Shown: positions 27,232-36,729, counted from the first letter of the stretch. The stretch is 64,000 nt of DNA from an uncultured Clostridia bacterium (GCA_944385895.1 CALWYZ010000007.1:50122-114121); one strand, 5' to 3'. Notes: generated by a model not told the origin, from the letters alone. A program made the numbers and translations.

Positions 27232-27497
27232 TTATTTGAAACGATAATTAACTATCATTTCATAATCACATTTGTTTAATTCTTTTATTTTATTTGTTAA
27301 TGTGTTAATGTCATTATTTGAATGTTTTCCAGTTAAAATATAGTCTGTACTAATTTTTATTACTTTGTTTCCTCGTTCAATATTTAAAATAATTGAATTA
27401 CATTCATATATTCTGCAATTTTTTCTTGTGTTAAATTTAATTCTTTTCTTCTTTTTGCTATACGAATACCGATATTTTTTAAGTTTTCATTTTTCAT
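27232..27497 (-). pseudogene. Broken XRE-family helix-turn-helix regulator
   Basis: Too short for a normal gene call. From the ATG at 27497 it reads MKNENLKNIGIRIAKRRKEL, then NLTQEKIAEYMN, the start of an XRE helix-turn-helix, but stops after 37 residues at 27384. In another frame it continues NIERGNKVIKI, STDYILTGKHSNNDIN and a C-terminal helix to a stop at 27232. The missing part is the middle of the HTH domain, so a deletion with frameshift best explains it. A plausible ribosome site (GGGTGGT) precedes the start. It is AT-richer than its neighbours and lies in a gene-poor stretch. Sequencing error would also give this picture, though the loss of several residues makes that less likely. 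Confidence 0.7.
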
Positions 27498-27743
27498 ATT
27501 TACCACCCGGCCTGTGGTTTTAGTATATTAACTTTTTGTTTAAACTATAAGCATCTCTGGATTGACTTTATTAACCTTTGGGGCGATTTTTTTGAGTGGT
27601 TATTTGCTGATAAAGAAAAACGGAAAATGTTGAAATATGTTCCTCGCTGTTGCCGATATCGCAACTTTTAAGCATTTGTCGTGATAGTAATAATAATTGG
27701 AAATGTCATCATGGTTGTATGTTTTTAAATTCTGAAAAAAAGC

Positions 27744-27788
27744 AAAAAAGATATGAGGAAATTTTCTCTTTTGGCTTATATCTTTTTT
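27744..27788. repeat. AT-rich stem-loop in gene-poor region
   Basis: AAAAAAGATATGAG (27744-27757) pairs with CTTATATCTTTTTT (27775-27788), one G-U pair. It could act as a terminator on either strand. The rest of 27498-27960 holds no gene I can support. Confidence 0.5.
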
Positions 27789-27969
27789 GATGCCTCTTTA
27801 CAGCATATCGCAGTACGGGAATTGTTTCGGGTTCAATATTATTTACTTTCCACCTTATTTTTCTGTAATATGTAATAAAAACCGCTGTATTTTAAGACTA
27901 CGGTACTTTTTTATTAATTGCATTTTATAAACAATGCTTTATAAACAAATTCATTGTGATATACGGCTG

Positions 27970-27998
27970 TTGATTTAATGCCGTATTTATGCTATTAT
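27970..27998 (+). promoter_or_regulatory. Promoter of yitT-family gene
   Basis: TTGATT (27970-27975), 17 bases, TATTAT (27993-27998), 28 bases before the start codon. Confidence 0.65.
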
Positions 27999-28025
27999 GT
28001 ATAAAAATAAATCCAGGGTGAACTT

Positions 28026-28913
28026 ATGCTTATTAAAATTATTAAGGAATTACGGACGCTGAAAATAAAGAATTTTCTGCTGTTGACTTTAGCCGGAATA
28101 ATAAATGCAGTAGGTGTAACTATATTTCTGTCACCGGTAAGTCTGTATGACAGCGGCATATCCGGCACTTCGATGCTTTTAAGCCAGCTTACTCCAGACT
28201 ATATGAGTCTGTCTCTTTTTCTGCTTATACTGAATATCCCGCTTTTTTTGTGCGGATTGAAAAAACAAGGTATATGCTTTACCATATATGCCGTTTATAC
28301 GGTTGGTGTATACTCACTTGCTGCATGGCTTATAATTGATGTGCTGCCAGTAGATGTAAGTGTCGCCTCTCCTCTTGCAGGCTCGGATCTGCTGCTGTGT
28401 GCACTTTTCGGCGGATTTATATCGGGTATCGGAAGCGGACTTGCAATAAGATACGGCGGGGCTATGGACGGTATAGAGGTAATGGCTGTCATATTTGCAA
28501 AACGTCTCGGTATTACGGTGGGTACATTTGTTATGACATATAATGTAATTCTTTATGTGTGCTGCGGCATAATGCTTAATAGCTGGATACTTCCGCTGTA
28601 CTCTATCGTAACATACGGAGCAGGTATAAAAACCATAGACTTTATCGTAGAAGGAATAGACCGTTCAAAAGCAGCGATGATCGTTACAACCAAGCCTAAT
28701 GAAATATGTTCTGCACTATCTGATCAATTTGAATGCGGAATGACAATAATTGATGCAAAAGGCTTTTATTCAAATACAAATAAAAATGTAGTATATATAG
28801 TAATAAACAGATTTCAAGTCGGAAAAATGCGCGAGCTTGTTCATAAAGAAGACAAAAACGCATATATATCCATTTTTGATGTAGCTGATGTATTTCATGC
28901 AACACAAATGTAA
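28026..28913 (+). CDS. YitT family membrane protein (DUF161 + DUF2179)
   Basis: A 295-aa protein. Residues about 15-205 hold five or six membrane segments with the family pattern VTIFLSPVSLYDSGISGTSMLLSQL and FGGFISGIGSGLAIRYGGAMDGIEVMAV. Residues about 210-293 form the cytoplasmic DUF2179 domain (AAMIVTTKPNEICSAL...RFQVGKMRELVHKEDKNAYISIFDVADVF). The family is common in Firmicutes with several copies per genome; its substrate is unknown. It is a single-gene unit with its own promoter and a terminator that begins at the stop codon. Confidence 0.88.
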   Translation: MLIKIIKELRTLKIKNFLLLTLAGIINAVGVTIFLSPVSLYDSGISGTSMLLSQLTPDYMSLSLFLLILNIPLFLCGLKKQGICFTIYAVYTVGVYSLAAWLIIDVLPVDVSVASPLAGSDLLLCALFGGFISGIGSGLAIRYGGAMDGIEVMAVIFAKRLGITVGTFVMTYNVILYVCCGIMLNSWILPLYSIVTYGAGIKTIDFIVEGIDRSKAAMIVTTKPNEICSALSDQFECGMTIIDAKGFYSNTNKNVVYIVINRFQVGKMRELVHKEDKNAYISIFDVADVFHATQM

Positions 28914-28951
28914 AAAGCTGACGGCAGTTCATTAACTGCCGTCAGCTTTTT
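28912..28951. terminator. Shared bidirectional terminator
   Basis: AAAAAGCTGACGGCAGTT (28912-28929) pairs perfectly, 18 bases, with its inverse at 28934-28951. It overlaps the stop codons of both convergent genes. Confidence 0.95.
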
Positions 28952-29822
28952 ACATGCCTAATTTTGATTTTATTGTAAGACTGTACTCAGTAGGAGACAT
29001 ATGCTCAGATTTCCTAAAACTCCTGCAAAAATAATGTACCGAGTTAAATCCCAAAGAGGCAGCAATCTGCGTAACATTTTTTTCGCCTAAACGTAAAAGC
29101 ATTTTAGCTTCACGAATACGCAGCTGATTGACATATTCTATTACTGTTGAACCATATGCCTCTTTAAATTTGCTGCATAAAGTGGTTTTATTGGTGTTAA
29201 AAATGAAGCATAGCTCATCCAGGGTTATATTTTTACAAAAATTATTTTGAATATAGTCGTGTATCTCACGCATTTTCCCACTTTCATCAAAACCCTCTGC
29301 TGCAGTCGGAATATCAATTACACTTCTAACAAGACCTATTAAAAATATCTCCAATCTCAGCTTTATCATCTGATCGGCTCCGAATGGATAATCACTGCGC
29401 TTTTTCATATCCCTAACATTCGGAATGTCATATGGAGGCAGAAAGACAGTTCTTCCTTCTTTAATAACCTCTGTTAATGCGCGTATAAGCTGGGACGTCA
29501 ACATTGTCGGCGTGCATGAAAAGTAATCTAATTCAGCAGATGAACACTCAAAACCTATTATTATAACATTTGGCGGTACCTGTGCATCACAATAAAGAGA
29601 ATGCTGCTCAAAGCTTTTATGTATAATAAGCTGATTTTTAAAAAGTTTACCCGAATATCCATCGGAATTGACATAAATCGATCCGTTATCTACATACACA
29701 AGCTCTCTGAATTCATGTTTGTCATTAGCAGTATGATATTGCTCTGTAAATTCAAAATAATGAATATTGGCAAGCCGCGTAACATTAATAACACTTTCAA
29801 ATTCTTTTAATTTAAATTCCAT
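28950..29822 (-). CDS. AraC-family transcriptional regulator
   Basis: A 290-aa regulator with an N-terminal cupin-like half (HEFRELVYVDNGSIYVNSDG, LIIHKSFEQHSL, a ligand-binding AraC arm) and a C-terminal AraC domain (about 185-285): ITLDELCFIFNTNKTTLCSKFKEAYGSTVIEYVNQLR and VTQIAASLGFNSVHYFCRSFRKSEHMSPTEY. No target genes lie beside it: mnmE follows on the same strand after 63 bases and yitT is convergent. The target is therefore unknown. Confidence 0.87.
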   Translation of the reverse strand: MEFKLKEFESVINVTRLANIHYFEFTEQYHTANDKHEFRELVYVDNGSIYVNSDGYSGKLFKNQLIIHKSFEQHSLYCDAQVPPNVIIIGFECSSAELDYFSCTPTMLTSQLIRALTEVIKEGRTVFLPPYDIPNVRDMKKRSDYPFGADQMIKLRLEIFLIGLVRSVIDIPTAAEGFDESGKMREIHDYIQNNFCKNITLDELCFIFNTNKTTLCSKFKEAYGSTVIEYVNQLRIREAKMLLRLGEKNVTQIAASLGFNSVHYFCRSFRKSEHMSPTEYSLTIKSKLGM

Positions 29823-29885
29823 ATCCGTACCACAATATAGCTATTATTAATATTAAATTTCTATAAGTTATTCATAAATTAATAA

Positions 29886-31247
29886 TTATTTTCCTACACA
29901 AAATTTTGAAAATATCTCATCAATTATTTTATCAGACACACTTGCACCTGTTATCATTCCTATTTGACTGGCAGCTTCAGTTATGTCTACGCTTGCAACA
30001 TCAGGTGTAAAACCGCTTTCCAATGTATTGATTGCAGCTTGAACATATTCACTTGCCTTTACTGCTCTTTCATAATGACGTACGTTTGTAATTACTGTCC
30101 CGCTCTCTATTGCCACCTTATCTGACAAAAACAGTTTGTTTATAATTTCTGATAGTTTTTCCAAGCCCTGTTTTTGTTCAGCAGATATTTCTACTATATG
30201 TATAAAATTATCGCAAATATACTTTTTGTCTATAGTTTGAGTCAAATCACATTTATTTAAGACTGCAACAGCAGTCTTACCCTTACAAAGTTGGATTATT
30301 TTTTTATCATCATCTGACAAAGAACGTGAGGCATCAAACACGGCAAATACAAGGTCGGCATTTTTTAAAGTTCTGCACGTTATTTCAATACCCCGCTTTT
30401 CTATTTCACCTGCCATTTTACGAATACCTGCCGTATCACAAAGATTAAGAGTAACTCCGCCCATTGTCACTCTTTCTGATATCATGTCTCGAGTCGTACC
30501 CTCTGTTTTTGATACAATTGAACGTTCATAGCCGAGAATTGCATTGAGCAATGTACTTTTTCCCACATTCGGAGCACCGACTATTGCGGTATCTGCTCCA
30601 TCATGAATAACAGAGCCTATCTCAAAACTTTCGGCAAGACTACGCAAACTTTTCAAGATTTTATTCAGGCTATCAATCATCAAGCAGGGATCAACATCAA
30701 CCAACCCTTCGTCAGGAAAATCAATATATGCAAGAATATTTGTATTAATATCTATAAGTCTATTGAATATTTCGTTGAATTCATCAGAAAGTCCACCTGA
30801 CATATGGCTGAGAGCCAAAGCCGCATCAGTCTGATTATAAGCATCTATCAAATCACCTACAGCTTCTGCCTGTATAAGATCGAGTTTACCGTTTAAAAAT
30901 GCACGTTTGGTAAACTCTCCTGCCTGAGCAGATCTTGCACCGTTTTTAATCAGAAGCTTCATTATACGGTTAAGAATCATTACAGAACCGTGACAGTTTA
31001 TCTCTACCATATCTTCACCCGTATATGATGCAGGCGAACGGAAAGAAACACACATGACCTGGTCAATGTCAGCATTACCGTCATGCACATATCCCAAGCG
31101 CATTTGTGCACTCTTTGCAGATATAATATTCCCGTTTTTAAGTCTTATTATCTTATTGCAAATTTCAAACGCTCTCTCTCCGCTTACGCGGATAATTCCT
31201 ATTGCCGCACAAGCTCTTGCTGTTGCAATTGCACAGATAGTATCCAT
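29886..31247 (-). CDS. mnmE: tRNA modification GTPase MnmE
   Basis: MnmE with MnmG makes the 5-carboxymethylaminomethyl modification on wobble uridine of several tRNAs. At 453 aa it has the normal length. The N-terminal folate-binding domain starts TICAIATARACAAIGIIRVSG. The G domain shows GAPNVGKST (G1), GTTRD (G2), DTAGI (G3) and NKCD (G4). It ends with the catalytic-Cys motif FCVGK. GGAG lies 7 bases before the ATG. mnmG (the usual next gene) is not adjacent; an AraC gene follows instead. Confidence 0.97.
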   Translation of the reverse strand: MDTICAIATARACAAIGIIRVSGERAFEICNKIIRLKNGNIISAKSAQMRLGYVHDGNADIDQVMCVSFRSPASYTGEDMVEINCHGSVMILNRIMKLLIKNGARSAQAGEFTKRAFLNGKLDLIQAEAVGDLIDAYNQTDAALALSHMSGGLSDEFNEIFNRLIDINTNILAYIDFPDEGLVDVDPCLMIDSLNKILKSLRSLAESFEIGSVIHDGADTAIVGAPNVGKSTLLNAILGYERSIVSKTEGTTRDMISERVTMGGVTLNLCDTAGIRKMAGEIEKRGIEITCRTLKNADLVFAVFDASRSLSDDDKKIIQLCKGKTAVAVLNKCDLTQTIDKKYICDNFIHIVEISAEQKQGLEKLSEIINKLFLSDKVAIESGTVITNVRHYERAVKASEYVQAAINTLESGFTPDVASVDITEAASQIGMITGASVSDKIIDEIFSKFCVGK

Positions 31248-31271
31248 CAGTGTCTCCTGTTCTAAAAAATT

Positions 31272-31297
31272 AGCGCCGCACAGTCAGGTGCGGCGCT
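31272..31297 (-). terminator. Terminator between jag and mnmE
   Basis: AGCGCCGCAC (31272-31281) pairs perfectly with GTGCGGCGCT (31288-31297), with T runs on both strands. It ends the rpmH-jag transcript and leaves mnmE to be read by readthrough or a weak promoter. Confidence 0.85.
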
Positions 31298-31303
31298 TTT
31301 TAA

Positions 31304-32140
31304 TCACTTTACATATGCAACGATCACCTTACGGCGCGGTTCGGTACCTATTGAATAAGTAGTAATATGCTCACGCCCCGACAAAGCTGCATGTATTATT
31401 CTTCGCTCATATGAACCCATGGGTTCAAGAGACTGATTCTTTTTGTGCTTAATCGCTTTATCAGCTGTCTTGTTAGCAAGAGCCTCAAGCGTAGCTATTC
31501 TTTTAGCACGATAGTTTTCGCTGTCAAGTATAACTCGAATTTTTTTATCCTTGCCATGATTGACAGCAAGATTTGTTATATACTGAGCTGCATCAAGAGC
31601 TTCGCCGCGTCTGCCGATAAGCACGCCCATTTTAGAACCGTCTATCTGAGTAAAATAGCTACCGTTCTCATCAAAAGATATCTTTACACTTCCGTTTTCT
31701 ATCTCCAGCTTTTCCAGAAGACCCAGTATAAATTCAGTGATTACCGGCACATTTTCGTCATCGTCCGGTACGGGAGTAAGCTTACGCTCTATCATAACAG
31801 GCTCAGACTTGACCGATTCTTTGTTTTTTTCAGCTTGAGGCTTTTGCTTTTTTGATATTTTTTCAGGTTCAAAGCCATTAGGAAGTTGTACCGAATCAGA
31901 CTTTTGAGCGGGCTTGTCTTGCTGCTCAGACTCCGGTTTTACATTATCTGAATCTTCATCAAAAGTCTCAACAATGATTTTAATTTTTGCAAGAGTGGCA
32001 CCTATTCCGAAAATGCCTTTTGACGCAGTCTGAACCACTTCATAGGACAGCATATCCTTGTCCTGTTCAAGCTGTGCAGCGGCAGCATCAAGCGCCGCAT
32101 CTATATTTTTGCCTTCAAAAAAATATTCCTTGACTGCCAT
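31304..32140 (-). CDS. jag: Jag/KhpB RNA-binding protein
   Basis: A 278-aa RNA-binding regulator linked to cell elongation in Firmicutes. An N-terminal Jag_N domain (AVKEYFFEGKNIDAALDAAAAQLEQ...KGIFGIGATLAKIKI) is followed by a charged, K/E/Q-rich linker (about 65-130), a KH domain with IGRRGEALDAAQYI and a C-terminal R3H domain (YRAKRIATLEALA...EPMGSYERRIIHAALSG). The ATG at 32140 is 6 bases beyond the yidC stop codon with AGGAG upstream; a TTG at 32149 is too near that site. Co-transcribed with yidC, as in most Firmicutes. Confidence 0.95.
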   Translation of the reverse strand: MAVKEYFFEGKNIDAALDAAAAQLEQDKDMLSYEVVQTASKGIFGIGATLAKIKIIVETFDEDSDNVKPESEQQDKPAQKSDSVQLPNGFEPEKISKKQKPQAEKNKESVKSEPVMIERKLTPVPDDDENVPVITEFILGLLEKLEIENGSVKISFDENGSYFTQIDGSKMGVLIGRRGEALDAAQYITNLAVNHGKDKKIRVILDSENYRAKRIATLEALANKTADKAIKHKKNQSLEPMGSYERRIIHAALSGREHITTYSIGTEPRRKVIVAYVK

Positions 32141-32145
32141 TTTAA

Positions 32146-33162
32146 TCAATTCTCCTGTTTTTCTTCAATATCAATAACGTCGGCTTTTTGCTGCACGGTA
32201 TTCTGAGCGTTTAAAGCGCGTTTTTTCTTACTATTCTTATTATTTGACATAGCCCTGCGCTCTGCTGCAAGCCGGCGCCGTTCTTTTTCCGACTCTTTTT
32301 CGCGTTTCATTTTTTCTTCAACTTCTTTTAATACCTTTTTAGGATCATACAGTCTGTTCAAAAGGAATGTCTGGCCAATAGCTACAATGTTAGACGCTAT
32401 CCAGTAAAGACCGAGCGCGGAAGTATAGGTATAAGAAATCCATACCGATATAAGCGGCATGAAAATATTCATGGTTTTCATTGAACTTGCAGACTTAGGA
32501 TCAGCCGTCATTGTGGGGCTGAGTTTCTGAGAAACAAACCCCGAAAGCCATGCCGTGGCACCTGAAAGTATTGGTATCAAAATCAACCAGAAATTACCGT
32601 CTGTTAAAAACTCACTTGGTTTCAGCGCAAGATCAAATACACCTAAAAACTTTGAATTTATATCGATTGCACCGTCTGAAGAAAGATGAGTAAAAAGCTG
32701 AAGCTCGTAGCGATTGAAGTTGTCAGCGTTAACGCCTTTAAATGCATCCGGAAATTTTTCAATATACGGCTGCATTTTTGTCCATATTTCTGTCAGGCTG
32801 AAACCTGCAAGATAGGTCAGAGGACGGCGCACGATAGTATAAATAAGCATAATAATAGGTAGCTGTATAAACGCAGGCAGGCAGCTGGACATAGGGCTAT
32901 AACCCTCACGCTGATATAAATTCATCAGCTCCTCCTGATAGCGCTGCTTATTACCCCCGTATTTTTTCATTAGTTCATCCTGATACGGCTTGAGACGCAC
33001 CATATTAAGCTGTGTTTTCTGCTGCTTTATAGAGAGAGGTATCAACAATATTCTTGTTATTATAGCATAAAGAAAGAGCGCAACGCCATAGCTGTTAAAC
33101 AAGCTGTAACAAAAGCGCATAATGTACCCGAACGGGATAACAAGATAATTCCAAAGTGACAT
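32146..33162 (-). CDS. yidC: Membrane protein insertase YidC/Oxa1
   Basis: A 338-aa insertase that places small membrane proteins in the bilayer, alone or with SecYEG. About five membrane segments are seen. After the first, ITRILLIPLSIKQQKTQ carries the conserved Arg of the hydrophilic groove, followed by the cytoplasmic coiled-coil hairpin (LKPYQDELMKKYGGNKQRYQEELM) and SCLPAFIQLPIIMLIY. The C-terminal tail is long and basic (about 280-338), suited to ribosome contact. It abuts yidD without a gap. No lipoprotein Cys is seen at the start. Confidence 0.96.
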   Translation of the reverse strand: MSLWNYLVIPFGYIMRFCYSLFNSYGVALFLYAIITRILLIPLSIKQQKTQLNMVRLKPYQDELMKKYGGNKQRYQEELMNLYQREGYSPMSSCLPAFIQLPIIMLIYTIVRRPLTYLAGFSLTEIWTKMQPYIEKFPDAFKGVNADNFNRYELQLFTHLSSDGAIDINSKFLGVFDLALKPSEFLTDGNFWLILIPILSGATAWLSGFVSQKLSPTMTADPKSASSMKTMNIFMPLISVWISYTYTSALGLYWIASNIVAIGQTFLLNRLYDPKKVLKEVEEKMKREKESEKERRRLAAERRAMSNNKNSKKKRALNAQNTVQQKADVIDIEEKQEN

Positions 33163-33426
33163 TTATTTTCTCCTTGATTTATTTTTTACAAACAGATGCT
33201 CAGGGACATAGTCAAACCCGCCCTTTGACCACGGATTACATCTAAGCAGCCGCCAAAGTGCAAGAGCACCTCCCACAACTATACCATACCGTTCAATAGC
33301 AGTCACTGCATATTGTGAACAACTAGGAACATATTTACATCTTGCAGGAGTATGAGGTGAAATATACTTTTGATATAAACGAATAGGGAAGACAAATATA
33401 CTGCGCAAAAATCTAATTACTTTCAA
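33163..33426 (-). CDS. yidD: Membrane protein insertion efficiency factor YidD
   Basis: An 87-aa protein that improves YidC-dependent insertion. Diagnostic sequence: [31 protein letters not shown] and [16 protein letters not shown] with conserved Cys residues. Overlaps the end of rnpA by 14 bases and abuts yidC, in the standard order. Confidence 0.97.
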   Translation of the reverse strand: MKVIRFLRSIFVFPIRLYQKYISPHTPARCKYVPSCSQYAVTAIERYGIVVGGALALWRLLRCNPWSKGGFDYVPEHLFVKNKSRRK

Positions 33427-33733
33427 ATTTTTTTCTTAGCATCCGTTCAATATCGGTGCTTTTCAATCCTTTCATGGCACTTCTTACTACTATTATTATA
33501 TCGCAATCTTGCGGTAATATATCGCTGCAGGCATATGCAGCTGCACGAACGATCCTGCGCAACCGATTACGGCAAGGTGCATTCCCAATTTTTTTTGAGA
33601 CCGTAATTCCCAAACGTTGTTTTCCGATAATGTTTTTTTTCCAATAAATGCTCATGACCGGAGTCACCATATTTTTTCCCTTATGGTATGCCCGACGGAA
33701 GCTTACATTTTCCTTAACGCTTTCAATTTTCAT
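33413..33733 (-). CDS. rnpA: Ribonuclease P protein component
   Basis: The 106-aa protein subunit of RNase P, which matures tRNA 5' ends. Contains [14 protein letters not shown] and the RNR motif region in [19 protein letters not shown]. Small and basic as expected. Follows rpmH with an attenuating hairpin between them, and overlaps yidD. Confidence 0.97.
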   Translation of the reverse strand: MKIESVKENVSFRRAYHKGKNMVTPVMSIYWKKNIIGKQRLGITVSKKIGNAPCRNRLRRIVRAAAYACSDILPQDCDIIIVVRSAMKGLKSTDIERMLRKKFESN

Positions 33734-33775
33734 AATTCTATTTGATTTAAAATCCCCATATGAGCGGTTTTAAAT

Positions 33776-33799
33776 AAAAAGAGGCTCTGACGGAGCCCC
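33776..33799 (-). terminator. Hairpin between rpmH and rnpA
   Basis: GAGGCTC (33781-33787) pairs with GAGCCCC (33793-33799, one G-U). On the minus strand it ends in TTTTTATTT. It probably lowers readthrough from the highly expressed rpmH into rnpA. Confidence 0.75.
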
Positions 33800-33805
33800 C
33801 TGTTA

Positions 33806-33940
33806 TTAATGAGACAATCTTACTCTGCCCTTTGCACGTCTTCTTGCCAGAACCTTTCTGCCGTTAGAAGTTCTCATTCTTTTTCTGAAGCCGTGAACTT
33901 TGCTTCTCTGTCTTTTTTTAGGCTGATATGTGCGAACCAC
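33806..33940 (-). CDS. rpmH: 50S ribosomal protein L34
   Basis: A 44-aa ribosomal protein, read from the reverse strand. The product starts (M)[17 protein letters not shown], contains [15 protein letters not shown] and ends GRVRLSH, all L34 hallmarks. The start is GTG at 33940 with AGGAGGG at 7 bases. It has a strong promoter and a hairpin after it. It opens the rpmH-rnpA-yidD-yidC-jag cluster; here its upstream neighbour is glyS rather than dnaA. Confidence 0.97.
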   Translation of the reverse strand: MVRTYQPKKRQRSKVHGFRKRMRTSNGRKVLARRRAKGRVRLSH

Positions 33941-34022
33941 TGCAATCCCTCCTGACTTTATAGTTGAGGGTCATTTTCCTTTATTTTAAGGTAATTCCCC
34001 ATTATTAACATTAGCAGTAAGC

Positions 34023-34051
34023 ATTATACAAAATATAGACGCATTTGTCAA
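34023..34051 (-). promoter_or_regulatory. Promoter of rpmH cluster
   Basis: On the minus strand TTGACA (34046-34051), 17-base spacer, TATAAT (34023-34028): full consensus. A leader of about 75 bases precedes the rpmH start. Confidence 0.92.
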
Positions 34052-34060
34052 CACAATTTT

Positions 34061-35464
34061 TTAAAAGTTAATTTTTGATTGGATATACCCGCAAAGGTCA
34101 TCTATTTTAATACGTTCCTGCTGCATGGTATCGCGGTCCCTGACCGTTACGCAGCCGTCCTGCTCGCTTTCAAAATCATAGGTCACGCAAAACGGTGTGC
34201 CGATTTCATCCTGACGGCGATAACGCTTACCGATTGATCCGGCATCATCATAATCTACATTAAAGCTCTCGGCAAGTTTAGAATAGACTTGAGTTGCCTT
34301 GTCTGCCAATTTCTTAGACAACGGTAAGACTGCAGCTTTGACAGGAGCCAGAGCCGGATGCAGTCTTAAAACTACACGGATGTCCTCTTTGGCTGGATCG
34401 TTTGAGATATTTTCCTCGTCATAAGCATCGCACAGAAAAGCCAGAACAACACGATCAGCTCCCAGTGAAGGCTCAATGACATACGGTACATATTTTTCAT
34501 TTGTCTCAGCATCAAAATACTCCATAGGCTCCTTTGAATGCTTTGCATGCTGAGTGAGATCATAGTCGGTACGGTCTGCAATTCCCCAAAGCTCACCCCA
34601 ACCGAACGGAAAAAGAAATTCAAAGTCGGTAGTTGCTTTTGAGTAGAAACACAGTTCCTCTTTGTCATGGTCACGCAGTCTCAGATTTTCTTTTTTAATA
34701 CCCAGTCCGTACAGCCAATCACGGCAAAAACCGCGCCAGTAATCAAACCACTCCAGATCCGTCCCGGGCTTGCAGAAAAATTCAAGCTCCATCTGTTCAA
34801 ATTCACGGGTACGGAATGTAAAATTACCAGGAGTAATCTCATTTCTGAAGGATTTTCCTATCTGTCCCACACCAAACGGTATTTTTTTGCGGGTTGTACG
34901 CTGGATATTTTTAAAATTAACGAATATTCCCTGTGCGGTTTCAGGGCGAAGATAAAGCGTTGAAGAGGAGTCCTCTGTCACACCCTGAAACGTCTTAAAC
35001 ATAAGATTAAATTTACGTATATCGGTAAAATCTGATGAACCGCAGGCAGGACATACAATATGTTTTTCTTTTATAAACGAAAACATCTGATCATCGCTCC
35101 AACCTGCAGGATTATCGTCAGTTTTGTTTTGTGCGGCATAATCTTCTATAAGCTTGTCCGCACGGTGCCGGGTTTTGCACACCTTGCAATCCATTAGCGG
35201 ATCGGAAAATCCTCCCAGATGTCCGGATGCCACCCATGTTTCGGGGTTCATTAAAATTGCGCTGTCCAATCCGACATTATAAGGACATTGCTGAACAAAC
35301 TTTTTCCACCATATACGTTTAACGTTGTTTTTAAGCTCCGCGCCCAAAGGCCCGTAGTCCCAGCTATTTGCAAGTCCCCCGTATATTTCGCTGCCGGCGT
35401 ATACAAAGCCCCGGTTTTTACACAACGCTACGATTTTATCCATTGTTTTATCTTTATTGTTCAT
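34061..35464 (-). CDS. glyS: Glycyl-tRNA synthetase (single-chain, class II)
   Basis: A 467-aa alpha2-type GlyRS charging tRNA-Gly. Visible are motif 2 ([21 protein letters not shown]), the glycine-pocket segment [12 protein letters not shown], motif 3 region ([14 protein letters not shown]) and a C-terminal anticodon-binding domain ([14 protein letters not shown]...[26 protein letters not shown]). Two Cys pairs ([17 protein letters not shown]) suggest a zinc site in the insertion. It has its own promoter, and no T-box is seen in the 115 bases upstream. Confidence 0.97.
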   Translation of the reverse strand: MNNKDKTMDKIVALCKNRGFVYAGSEIYGGLANSWDYGPLGAELKNNVKRIWWKKFVQQCPYNVGLDSAILMNPETWVASGHLGGFSDPLMDCKVCKTRHRADKLIEDYAAQNKTDDNPAGWSDDQMFSFIKEKHIVCPACGSSDFTDIRKFNLMFKTFQGVTEDSSSTLYLRPETAQGIFVNFKNIQRTTRKKIPFGVGQIGKSFRNEITPGNFTFRTREFEQMELEFFCKPGTDLEWFDYWRGFCRDWLYGLGIKKENLRLRDHDKEELCFYSKATTDFEFLFPFGWGELWGIADRTDYDLTQHAKHSKEPMEYFDAETNEKYVPYVIEPSLGADRVVLAFLCDAYDEENISNDPAKEDIRVVLRLHPALAPVKAAVLPLSKKLADKATQVYSKLAESFNVDYDDAGSIGKRYRRQDEIGTPFCVTYDFESEQDGCVTVRDRDTMQQERIKIDDLCGYIQSKINF

Positions 35465-35496
35465 TTAAAAACTCCGCTTAAAATATTTTATCTTGT

Positions 35497-35526
35497 ATTA
35501 TACAACAAAACAAGCCGCCCTGTCAA
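35497..35526 (-). promoter_or_regulatory. Promoter of glyS
   Basis: On the minus strand TTGACA (35521-35526), 18-base spacer, TATAAT (35497-35502). Confidence 0.85.
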
Positions 35527-35579
35527 CTCAAAGACAGACCTGAACTGATATGTTATTGAGCATTGACATATGCATCGAT

Positions 35580-36728
35580 CTAAAGGGCGCTGAGGGTTTC
35601 CATCACATATTCTGCAAATTCATCACATGTTGCACCGGTATTTCTGCCCGTAATAACAAGTTTCTTCTCCGTTTCCGTACAGATTTTCATGGCTTTTGCA
35701 AGCTTGTCAGCCCTGTCACCCATTGCAATATGACGTAACAGCATTTCAGATGCCTTAAGCATGCTCGAAGGATTTGCGTATTTACCGTCGCCGCGTTCTA
35801 TCATTCTGGGAGCAGAGCCGTGGATTGCTTCAAACATCGCATATCTGTCGCCGATATTAGCGCTGCCCGCGGTTCCGACACCTCCCTGTATCTGAGCCGC
35901 CTCATCTGTTATGATATCACCATATAAATTAGGAAGAACAAATACCTGAAATCTGCTGCGATTGTTTTCATTTATAAGATTTGCCGTCATGATGTCGATA
36001 TACCAATCTTCCGCCTCTATCCCCGGATAATCTTTTGCCACCTCGTGACACAGCTCGGAGAACTTACCGTCTGTCTTTTTCATGATATTTGCCTTCGTGA
36101 CGATGGCAACGCTTGTCTTGCCGTTATTTTTTGCATACTCAAATGCCGCGCGCGCAATGCGGCGGGTTCCGGCGTTTGTCGTCACCTTGAAGTCCATCGC
36201 AAGCTTTTGAGGTATCTCGACTCCGCGGCTTCCTAAAACATACTCACCCTCAGTATTTTCACGGTAGAAGATCCAGTCAATACCATACTGAGGAACACTG
36301 ACAGGCCGCACATTTGCATAGAGGTCAAGCTCGCGGCGCATTGCGACGTTTGCGCTCTCCATTGACCCTCCCTTGGGAGTTGTAGTCGGTCCCTTAAGAA
36401 TTACATCACACGCTTTAATCTGCTCTAATACATCATCAGGTATGGCTTTGCCGCAGGCTAAGCGGTTTTCTATCGTGAGGCCTTCAATAACGCGCATTTC
36501 CACTCTGCCTGACTTGATCTCATCATCAAGCAAATACTCCAATACCCGCTGTGCACCATTAGTGATTATAGGGCCTATACCGTCTCCACCGCAGGTTCCT
36601 ATAATTATTTTATCGGCATTTTTAAAATCCTTTACAAAATTATCCTTCTCCATTTTATTCTGCCGCGCAAGCTGCTCTGTTATCAACGTTCTGAATTGCT
36701 CGACTGCATTATCAATATATTTATCCAT
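35580..36728 (-). CDS. icd: Isocitrate dehydrogenase (NAD-type family)
   Basis: Oxidative decarboxylation of isocitrate to 2-oxoglutarate. The 382-aa protein belongs to the isocitrate/isopropylmalate dehydrogenase family: GDGIGPII, the substrate loop SMESANVAMRRELDLYANVRPV, IDWIFYRENTEGEYVLGSRG, the metal-binding LPNLYGDIITDEAAQ and HGSAPRM with ANPSSM. The cofactor region lacks the Lys-Tyr pair of NADP enzymes, so NAD use is likely but not proven. It follows aconitase by one base and the citrate synthase gene lies upstream in the same operon, which argues for isocitrate rather than isopropylmalate as substrate. Confidence 0.88.
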   Translation of the reverse strand: MDKYIDNAVEQFRTLITEQLARQNKMEKDNFVKDFKNADKIIIGTCGGDGIGPIITNGAQRVLEYLLDDEIKSGRVEMRVIEGLTIENRLACGKAIPDDVLEQIKACDVILKGPTTTPKGGSMESANVAMRRELDLYANVRPVSVPQYGIDWIFYRENTEGEYVLGSRGVEIPQKLAMDFKVTTNAGTRRIARAAFEYAKNNGKTSVAIVTKANIMKKTDGKFSELCHEVAKDYPGIEAEDWYIDIMTANLINENNRSRFQVFVLPNLYGDIITDEAAQIQGGVGTAGSANIGDRYAMFEAIHGSAPRMIERGDGKYANPSSMLKASEMLLRHIAMGDRADKLAKAMKICTETEKKLVITGRNTGATCDEFAEYVMETLSAL

Positions 36729-36729
36729 T

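Noticed and set aside
33740..34060. Replication origin next to rpmH
   Set aside because: No DnaA boxes and no dnaA; the neighbour is glyS, and the gap holds only a promoter and leader.
35465..35579. T-box leader for glyS
   Set aside because: The gap is 115 bases and is accounted for by a near-consensus promoter; no specifier hairpin or T-box sequence is seen.
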